Origin: Henckelia pumila
Taxonomy: Eukaryota > Streptophyta > Magnoliopsida > Lamiales > Gesneriaceae
Assembly (NCBI RefSeq): GCF_033568475.1
Contig: NC_133123.1
Location: 106,517,228 to 106,581,227 of the forward strand
Direction: 5' to 3'
DNA length: 64,000 nt
Shown here: positions 56,535 through 64,000 of the stretch, in pieces
Layout of the letters: the number at the start of each line of letters is the position of its first letter
Position numbering within the stretch: the stretch's first letter is position 1
The notes under the pieces: model-generated
What the model was told of the DNA's origin: nothing
The model's input: the letters and a program-made list of their open reading frames with translations, nothing else
Databases searched by the model: none
Made by a program: the position numbers and the translations under genes

Positions 56535-58075
56535 TGACCGCTCAATTCGGTGTCTACTAGAAATTGCACTAGGTCAAGTAATAGTATGTGGATTTAAGTC
56601 CAAGTGTCAGACCTTCAAAGACTGTTATTAGTAATTACCAAAATATAATTATTTTTACTTAATCTAGACTAACCAATAAAAGAGATTTTCAGAATTTTAA
56701 CTAACAATTAAAATTTATAAATAAAATGAATTAAAATAAAATGCAGTAAGAATTTTAAGGTTTGAACTAATAGTAAGAAATTCGATCAAGGACGCACGTA
56801 GGTACCGAAAAAATCATACAAACAAGTGGCAAATCTAGAATCTAGATTTAATCTTAAATCACGGTGAATTATCCTATCTTGTTTAACAGTATAGGTCTAG
56901 AATTTGTTAAACCTATTCAAATATTGACGGATTAATTTTCATAATTCTAATCAAACATGAATGCATTCAATATTTGTGATAATTCATTTTTTACCTAAAA
57001 CTGCATACTGAAACCGAATACTAGGTTTAGTCAGTTTAACCATATGTCAATTATTGGAGTGATCGAAATCAATTCCTAACCGGTCGACTCAGAATCAATT
57101 AACATGCAATCAAACAATTGGCCAGATTATTCACAAAACAAATTATAAATCAAATAATCAATAATTTAGATATCTATATAAAAATCCCAAATCAAAATCC
57201 AAATATTCAACAACAATTTGTTTGGCCCAATCACATGACCTCAATCGAATAAAAACGACTACTCAATAATCAAAAACATTATTCAAACAAGGTTTTTAAT
57301 CATGAACTAAAAATCAAAAGAAGAATTGAAAGAAGAAAAGAGAAATATTCAATCCCAAAGCTTTTCGTAGCCTCCTCTCTATGATAGACACGTCTGGAAC
57401 CCTTAATCTGATGATAGAAGACATATTTATATTCCCCCAAATCTTCAAAAGACTAATTCCTTCTCGAACAAGAATTCTCCAAAATTAAAAGTCTGCACGC
57501 CTTTCTCGCTCGGGCGCATTAAGATGCGCTCGAGCGAGCAAATTTCTGCAAATATATTTTTTCCAAGCTTCTCCGGAATCGCTCGAGAGCCTAAACTTGC
57601 GCTCGAGCGAGATGTGATCTATTTTTTTCACGATGTTCCAGGCTTTCTCGGGCGCATGTTCGTGCGCTCGGGCGAGCTGTAATCTGTCCACTCCCCATTA
57701 AAATATTCCAGTTCGCGCATAATTATTGAAAAATTCATAATTTGAGTTTTAACCGTCGGAGCAAGCTGAAATTTGGACAGCAGCTTCACAACATCTTGAA
57801 ATTTTTTTTGAATGGTGGAGATTGGATTTGGATCTTTCTATTATTAAAAATTATTTTTTTGACCATTGCTGCTCTGTAATTCATTCTTGCTGCTCTTATC
57901 TCGCCCCAAAATCATGATTTTTTCACAAATTCCTACAAAAATCAACATGGAGAGTGAAATGCACACATATGCAATAAATCACATAAAAACACACAAAACC
58001 AAAATGAGACAATACGAATCCATGCAAAATAGACAAAAAATAACATAAAATAATGCACACAAAATGCAATTATCA
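56535..58075 (-). repeat. Athila B 3' LTR (1541 bp)
   Basis: Plus-strand ends are tgaccgctcaattcgg and ...gcaattatca. It matches 61700-63239. It carries the hairpin array at 57505-57675. Confidence 0.93.
57505..57675 (-). repeat. GCGCTCGAGCGAG hairpin modules, Athila B 3' LTR
   Basis: Module 1 (57505-57538) has 15-nt arms ctcgctcgggcgcat / atgcgctcgagcgag with one G-T mismatch and loop taag. Module 2 (about 57580-57611) includes the 17-mer acttgcgctcgagcgag at 57595-57611. Module 3 (about 57645-57675) is tctcgggcgcat...gtgcgctcgggcgag. Confidence 0.88.
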
Positions 58076-58090
58076 ACTCCCCCATACTTA
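58076..58090 (-). promoter_or_regulatory. Athila B polypurine tract
   Basis: TAAGTATGGGGGAGT on the minus strand abuts the LTR start TGATAATTGC. Confidence 0.85.
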
Positions 58091-59411
58091 TACCTTGCTC
58101 TCATTCGAGCAAGACATATGACAAACAAACACAAAAAAAAAACGAAGGTAGGATGATTATATGGGAAAGTATTAGCCTCAACAAAGTTCAAACACAAACT
58201 AAAATCACGTACTCCCTCAACTCTTCATGATACACCTTCGTTTTAGCGTGAACGTGTGTGTATGCCACGTCATTCCAGTTACATGCAACTTAAAAAGATT
58301 TCGTTCTACGACTTCTTACCAACCTATGACAAATCAGTGCAAGTGTCACAATCAAGTGTCCCTTCCTCCCAATAATCTCCAACACAAGCATACCTCCCCT
58401 GAGATAGATTACGCACCTCCGGATTTTACACCCGGTTTTCTTAAGCCCCAATAATTACCTGCAAACTTAGCTATAACTATGATAGGATTCGAATTTCAAT
58501 CCTCTCGTCTATAGCACATATGGAGAAACAATCCCATGGAACCCACAAACTTAGCCATTAATCAGTGATTAGGATTTCAATCCCTTTCCAGGCCTGGATG
58601 GAATTGTAATTTTATTTCAAAAATTAAAATTTTAAATTCTTAACTTCATTTAATCCGCATGCTTAGTCAAAAACAAGGTGATTAGGATTTAAATCCCTTG
58701 CTCACAACCCGGATGGAGTTAAATTTTTCACAAAAATTTTCAAAAAGTTCTTAAAATTTTTATTAGGTGCGCCCAAGATCATAAGTGCGATGCTAGAAAC
58801 TCAAAGAACACAATCAAGATCAACAAAAACTTATTGTCATGCAATGGCCAAACAGACACAAACATCATCAATTATATCGCTACACTCCACTGCTCTAACA
58901 TGTGTGCTTAAAAATACTCACTACTCAACCTATGGTTTTTCATGTCAAGCCAAGGGCAAAAACAAAAAAATTTCACAAATATCATAACTTCATATCATCA
59001 TTGGCTAAAGCAACACAAACATAACACAACACATAATGAATTAACACTAGACTACCCCCCCTCCCCCCAATACTTATCCAAAGCATTTCCCTCAATGCTT
59101 CAGAAACACAACAAAATTCATAAACTAACAAACAAATGAAAAATAAAAACAACACTCTCCTGGTCTAAGCATCCTTTTATTCCTTGGCAACATCCGACGT
59201 ACGATAGCAACAGGCTGGGTATGGTGGCAGTCACGACAAACTGGAATGGGAAAGTAGGAAAAAAAAATTTAAAATAAAAACTAATCAAAAAAATAAACTA
59301 AAGAACAAGGTAAAGAACACTGGGTTGCCTCCCAGTTAGTGCTAAATTTATAGTCTATAGCTCAACTGTAATCCCCTCTTTAATGTCATGGCGTATCATC
59401 CATTATGACGG
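58091..59411 (-). other. Athila B 3' non-coding interior
   Basis: There is no RT or integrase in the 1.3 kb between protease and PPT. It contains gttgcctccc at 59325-59334 (gggaggcaac on the element strand), the conserved post-pol motif also reconstructed at 18731-18741/27956. Short open frames (up to 75 codons) match nothing I recognise. Confidence 0.75.
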
Positions 59412-60354
59412 TTATATGCCTAGCACTATCCCGGCTTCCTCCAACTCTTTTAGCAGGTGATTTTCGATCTTGTGGCTGCGAATCAACATCATGGTTGTCG
59501 TTCCCTGCATAAATTCAGCCACACAATTATTAACAACAACAATCGCAAAACAAGATTTCACAATTGGGTTATCTCTAACCGACTGCAACATATTAAAAAC
59601 CAATTGCTCATTATTCATTCTTAACACTAACTCCCCCTTTTCGACATCAATTAAGGCCCTACTAGAAGCAAGAAATGGTCATCCTAAAATCATAGGAACC
59701 TCATAATTCTCATCCATATCAAGAACGACAAAATCAACGGGTAAAATTAGCTTATCCACTTCAACTAAGACATTCTCCACTACCCCTCTAAGATATTTGA
59801 CAAAACGATCTGCAAGCTTAAGAGAGATTGTAGTGGGTTCAATTACCCCTATACCTAATTGCTTAGCAAGTGAATAAGGCGTCAAATTGATGCTTGCTCC
59901 TAAGTCACACAATGAATTATCAAAAGAAAATTGACAAATATTGCACGGTATAGAGAAACTCCCTGGATCTTTAAATTTTTGTGGGAGCTTATTTTGGAGC
60001 ACCGCAGAGCACTCTTCGTTCAGGGCAACTTGCGCTATATCAGTCAACTTCTTTTTATTTCTCAGCATATCCTTCAAAAATTTAGCATATCTATGCATCT
60101 GGGCTTAGGCATTTGTAAAAGGTATGTTAATATGCAATTTCTTGAAAATTTCAAGAAACTTTTTTAATTTAAAATCAAGTTGCAATTGCTTAGCTCTTTG
60201 AGAAAAAGGTAAAGTAGACATATCAAGATCAGCATTAACATTAGAATCTACTTTCTTAACTTTCTTACCTGTAGGCGATGGTTGTGCGGTGTTGCGCTTG
60301 TCCTCTTTTTTCTCATCTCCATTGATCTTCTTCTTGGGTTTTTCAGATTGTGAT
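59412..60354 (-). pseudogene. Athila B protease and end of gag
   Basis: One frame from about 60350 to TAG/TGA at 59412. It has a gag C-terminal helix (QMHRYAKFLKDMLRNKKKL), FKDPGSFSIPC and protease active site CDLGASINLTPYSLAKQLG, then VVENVLVEVDKLILPVDFVVLDM and PMILG. TGA at 59679-59681 sits where related proteins have Arg (G-x-PFL), and the frame then continues PFLASSRALIDVEKGELVLRMNNEQL. A further stop in the gag end lies near 60104, just upstream of AQMHRYAKF. It is homologous to the plus-strand protease at 17998-18510. Confidence 0.87.
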
Positions 60355-61554
60355 CTAGTCCCTTGGATTTGTTTCAGTGTTGCTTGGCAGTGAACCGGGT
60401 GCTCTGGTTGAAAGTTTGGTTGCTACCTGAGCCATCTGAGTCTCCAACTTTTGCAACATAGCTTCTAGATTCTGCAACCTCGCCTTGGTCCCACCAACAT
60501 ACTTCATCAGAAATCTCTTCAAAACTCGGCTTCTTCTCCACTTGCTTTGGCTTCCAGCCTTGGTTGAAATTATTGTTGTATGAATTGTACGGTTGCCTAC
60601 CTTTGTTCCCCACAAAATTTGTCGCATCAACTTCAAATATCTGTTGTTTCTCTGGAATATTCCCTTGTACTTGATTAACTAGCGCTGTCTTCATAAGGGT
60701 CATCTGGTGTGTCAGAGTGTCAATCTTTGCATTCAGGGCCACTAAATCATCGACCTCTAGAACTCCAGCCTTATTCTCTTTTTTCACATTCGCCATCCTA
60801 TATTACTCTCTGCCATATTGCCAATGATCTCCCATAAGTCTACTGGCGTTTTCCTGAACAAACTTCCATTAGCCACAGCATCCAACATAGAACGCACTGA
60901 AGGATCAGCTCCATTATAGAACGTCTGGGTTTGTTGTCTTGGGGTAAGATTATGCTGAGGACACATCCCCAACATCTTCTTGAATCTCGTCCAGGTTGAA
61001 TGTAAATACTCCCCATCTTTCTGCTTGAAAGTAATAATATCAAAACAATTTCTCCATCTTTGTGGGTGGGAAGTACTTGTTCAAAAAAGTTTGAACAAGC
61101 TGGGTCCAGGTACTGATGGAACTGGTAGGTAGATCATCTAGCCACTCGAGTGCATCTCACTGTAGAGATAATGGCTGCAGTCTCACTGCATCAGATGGTA
61201 CCCCATTACATTTGAATTTGTCGCAGATCGACAGGAATCGCTCCAGATGAGCTTAAGGATCCTCTACAAAAGTGCCTCCAAAACGTGATTGAAGCTGGGT
61301 CATCTGAATAATAGAGGGCTTCAGCTCAAAAGTGTTCACCTCAACAGCAGGGAAACTATGCTAGATCCATAACCTTCAACTGGCGGACGAATTAGATCAA
61401 GAATTGTTCTATTATATGCCATCTCTTTTTCTGGCTCTGACTCAGATTCAAGTTCTAGATTAATAAGCCTTCTAGCTCTCTGAATTAGGTTGAATGTGCG
61501 TTCAATCTCCAAGTCAAGTGGCATGAGCTCATTGGAAGATTGAGTGCTATGCAT
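60355..61554 (-). pseudogene. Athila B gag, multiple frameshifts
   Basis: It starts MHSTQSSNELMPLDLEIERTF at 61554. Later pieces in shifting frames give GVPSDAVRLQPLSLQ, EWLDDLPTSSISTWTQLVQTFLNKYFPP (about 61050-61210), CPQHNLTPRQQTQTFYNGADPSVRSMLDAVANGSLFRKTP (60784-60975), then a coiled segment VDDLVALNAKIDTLTHQM and ARLQNLEAMLQKLETQMAQVATKL (60374-60796). These are the ordered blocks of Athila-type retrotransposon gag. At least three frameshifts and one in-frame TGA or TAG prevent expression of a full product. Confidence 0.87.
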
Positions 61555-61675
61555 ACACAGACAGAACGTACCTGAAAATCAAAGACAGAGAGATAAAAAT
61601 CAGAATTTAATAAATAAAAACACAAAATAAAAAGTCTAGTCTCAAGTAAAATAAAAATTCTGATATCACTATCAG

Positions 61676-61693
61676 TCCGCGGCAACAGCGCCA
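61676..61693 (-). promoter_or_regulatory. Athila B primer-binding site (tRNA-Asp type)
   Basis: TGGCGCTGTTGCCGCGGA on the minus strand closely resembles TGGCGCCGTTGCCGGGGA, the tRNA-Asp complement used by Athila/Tat elements (16 of 18 positions). It lies six bases after the LTR end. Confidence 0.88.
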
Positions 61694-61699
61694 AAAACT

Positions 61700-63239
61700 T
61701 GACCGCTCAATTCGGTGTCTACTAGCAAGTGCACTAGGTCAAGTAATGGTATGTGGATTTAAGTCCAAGTGTCGAACCGTCAAAGACTATTATTAGTAAT
61801 TACCAAAATATAATTATTTCTACTTAATCTAGACTAACCAATTAAAGTGATTTTCATAATTTTAACTAACAATTAAAATTTATAAATAAAATTACTTAAA
61901 ATAAAATGCAGTAAGAATTTTAAGGTTTGAAATAATAGTAAGAAATTCGATTAAGGACGCACTTAGGTACCGAACAAATCATACAAACAAGTGGCAAATC
62001 TAGAATCTAGATTTAATCTTAAATCACGGTGAATTATCCTATCTTTTTTAACAGTCTAGGTCTAAAATTTGTTAAACCTATTCAATTATTTATAGATTAA
62101 TTTTTATAATTCTAATCAAACATGAATTCATTCAATACTTGTGATAATTCAGTTTTCACCTAAAATCGCATACTGAAACCGAATACTAGGTCAAGTCAGT
62201 TTAACCATATGTCAATTATTGGAGTGATCGAAATCAATTCCTAATCGGTCAACTCAAAATCAATTAACATGCAAGCAAACAATTGGCCAGATTATTCACA
62301 AGATAAATTATAAATCCAACAATAAATAATTAAGATATCAATCTAAAAATCCCAAATAAAAATCCAAATATTCAACAACAATTTGTTCGGCCCAATTACG
62401 TGGCCTCAATCGAATAAAAACGACTACTCAATAATAAAAACATGATTTAAACAAGGTTTTTAATCATAAACTAAAAATCAAAAGAAGAAAAGAAAGAAGA
62501 AAAGAGAAATCTTCAATCCCAAAGCTTTTTGTTTCCGCCTCTCTATGATAGACACATCCGGAACCCTTAATCTGATGATAGAAGACCTATTTATATGTCC
62601 CAAATCTTCAAAAGATTGATTCCTTCCCGAACAAGAATTTTTCAAAATTAAAAGTCTACACGCCTTTCTTGCTCAGGCGCATGAAGATGCGCTCGAGCGA
62701 GCAACTTTCTGCCAATATATTTTTCCACGCTTCTTCGGACTTGCTCGGGCACCTAAACTTGTGCTCGAGCAAGATATGATCTGTTTTATTTTTTTCACGT
62801 TGTTCCTGGATAGCTCAGGCGCATGTTTGTGAGCTAGGGCGAGCTGTAATATGTCCTTTCCCCATTAAAATATTCCAGCTCGCGCATAATTATTGAAAAA
62901 TTCATAATTTGAGTTCTAACCGTCGGATCGAGCTGAAATTTGGATAGCAACTTCACAACATCTTAACTTTATTTTGAACGATGGAGATTGGATTTCGATC
63001 TTTATCATTAAAAATGATTTTTTTTACCATTGCTACTCCGTAATTCATTCTTTCTGCTCTTTTCTTGCCCTAAATCATGATTTCTTCACAAATTCCTACA
63101 AAAATCAACCCGGAGAGTGAAATGAACACATATACAATAAATCACATATAAACATACAAAAACTAAATGAGACAATACAAATGCATGCAAAATAGACATA
63201 AAAATAACATAAAATAATGCACCAAAAATGCACTTATCA
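61700..63239 (-). repeat. Athila B 5' LTR (1540 bp)
   Basis: It matches 56535-58075. Hairpin modules recur at about 62668-62850 but with CpG loss (cttgctcaggcgcat for ctcgctcgggcgcat). Confidence 0.93.
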
Positions 63240-63244
63240 AATAT
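63240..63244. repeat. target-site duplication aatat, right
   Basis: It is identical to 56530-56534. Confidence 0.93.
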
Positions 63245-63697
63245 GATTATTTTTTATCCTGACAAAATCATACAAGAAAAGCATCGAAGTAGAATAATTT
63301 TCTCTAAGAGATAAAACCGAAGACAAAAACCAAAGAGCGCCTAACTGAGTTGACTTTGACCAGAGTCAAACTGAATTCATCAATTATTGTTAACCAAACT
63401 AAGTTCATACAGTAAACTGTATTCAGTTTAGGGAGCTAAACTGAATCCTTCCTTCACAAGCCAAACTATCCAAGAAAAGCCAAACTGATTTACCAAGACT
63501 GGACAGTTGCCAGACTGAACTCTCCAAGATTACATAACCAAGACTTAACTCATTATATCAGTCTATCACTTGCGGATAGAGTTTCTCTTACAAGTTGACA
63601 CCGCAAAAGCTGCAGAAGGACTGAGTATATTAACAACGTTATTGTACTATCACAGTACGGATGAAATTTAAATAATAGAGCCGTTGCAATCCATTTC

Positions 63698-63705
63698 TAT
63701 ATAAA
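63698..63705 (+). promoter_or_regulatory. TATA box in copia relic LTR
   Basis: tatataaagg is preceded by GC-containing sequence and followed about 30 bp downstream by atacacgtag, a plausible U3-R transition. Confidence 0.45.
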
Positions 63706-63785
63706 GGAGATGAAGATCAGTAATACACGTAGATTAAGATCGAGAGAGTTGTACAAGAGATTGAAAGATATAAATGCAATACAAT

Positions 63786-63940
63786 TAGGGATGGCAATTT
63801 TCCCCGCGGGGAAAACCCGAAACGGGGGCGTGTTCGGGGGAGAATTTCGGGTTCGGGTTCGGGTTCTAAAATCCCCGAAGTGAAGTGGAGCGGGTATGGG
63901 GATGGGATCCCCATCCCCAAACCCGCCCCGATATCCCCGA
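63786..63940. mobile_element. possible DNA-transposon-like end, tagggatggcaa
   Basis: It starts tagggatggcaattttcccc followed by gcgggg and repeated cgggttcgggttc and ccccatcccc words. The opening resembles terminal repeats of plant hAT-type elements, and gggatggcaa sequences of this composition are familiar as dispersed plant repeats. The opposite end is not in view and the segment runs into a microsatellite, so the class is unproven. The 67-codon frame across it is a composition artefact. Confidence 0.3.
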
Positions 63941-63959
63941 AAATAAATAAATAAATATA

Positions 63960-64000
<41 letters not shown>
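63935..64000 (+). repeat. (AAAT)n then (TAA)n microsatellite
   Basis: aataaataaataaatataa is followed by uninterrupted taa repeats to the window edge. Confidence 0.95.

Larger units (their letters stand above)
56535..63239 (-). mobile_element. Athila/Tat-type non-autonomous element B (6705 bp)
   Basis: It has complete ends: LTRs of 1541 and 1540 bp with TG...CA, a perfect 5-bp TSD, a PPT and a PBS of tRNA-Asp type. The internal part encodes a broken gag and protease, then goes directly to non-coding sequence. RT, RNase H and integrase are absent. This is the same layout as the Athila-type remnant at 16815-18741/27956. Confidence 0.93.
63240..63785 (+). repeat. copia relic 3' LTR, main part
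   Basis: It continues the LTR started at 56524. It holds gttgactttgaccagagtcaaac (two W-box-like TTGAC cores) at about 63349 and a TATA box tatataaa at 63698-63705. No second copy is in view, so the 3' boundary is uncertain. No gene is seen. Confidence 0.5.

Overview
This window looks like repeat-rich intergenic DNA from a flowering plant. I see no ordinary host gene in it. Almost every base falls in LTR retrotransposons (Ty1/copia and Ty3/gypsy) or their relics, with plant primer-binding sites (initiator tRNA-Met type and tRNA-Asp type), Athila/Tat-type and chromovirus-type proteins, and TG...CA LTRs of 1.1 to 2.9 kb. A eudicot is likely. Lamiales would be a guess from general impression only. 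No gene-length intact coding region survives: all gag and pol frames carry nonsense codons, frameshifts or deletions, many of them of the C-to-T or G-to-A type expected from methylated DNA.

Layout. (1) Positions 1-8139: a minus-strand Ty1/copia element. Its 3' LTR runs off the left edge, and its pol has an in-frame deletion of the first half of reverse transcriptase. (2) It is inserted in the 3' LTR of gypsy element 1 (8140-16814, minus). (3) Gypsy 1 is inserted in the gag of an Athila/Tat-type element on the plus strand (16815-18741, resuming at 27956). (4) The tail of that Athila-type element is split by gypsy element 2 (18742-27955, minus, both LTRs, near-perfect target duplication). (5) From 28661 there is an LTR-gag-LTR-gag-LTR array of a gypsy family that has lost pol entirely, followed by a decayed gypsy pol piece, an LTR-like promoter block and a decayed copia gag relic (to about 42465). 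(6) A 100-base run of N at 42466-42565. (7) 42566-56444 repeats 28553-42465 almost base for base, so block 5 is seen twice. Because the repeat abuts the gap on both sides, it is most simply two unmerged overlapping contig ends. (8) The copia relic resumes with a polypurine tract and an LTR start at 56510-56534, where a minus-strand, non-autonomous Athila-type element (56535-63239) is inserted with a perfect 5-bp target duplication (aatat). (9) The interrupted copia LTR continues at 63240, then a GC-rich tagggatggcaa... end and a (TAA)n microsatellite reach the right edge.

How the parts relate. Nesting gives a clear order of insertion: the Athila-type host is oldest, then gypsy 1 and gypsy 2 in it, then copia in gypsy 1. 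On the right, Athila-type element B inserted after the copia relic's LTR. Several families are non-autonomous (gag-only, or gag-protease without RT and integrase) and would depend on proteins made elsewhere. The most unusual structural signal is a set of short, CpG-rich perfect palindromes or hairpin modules in LTRs and leaders of otherwise different families. They include an identical 17-mer shared by gypsy 2 and the Athila-type element.
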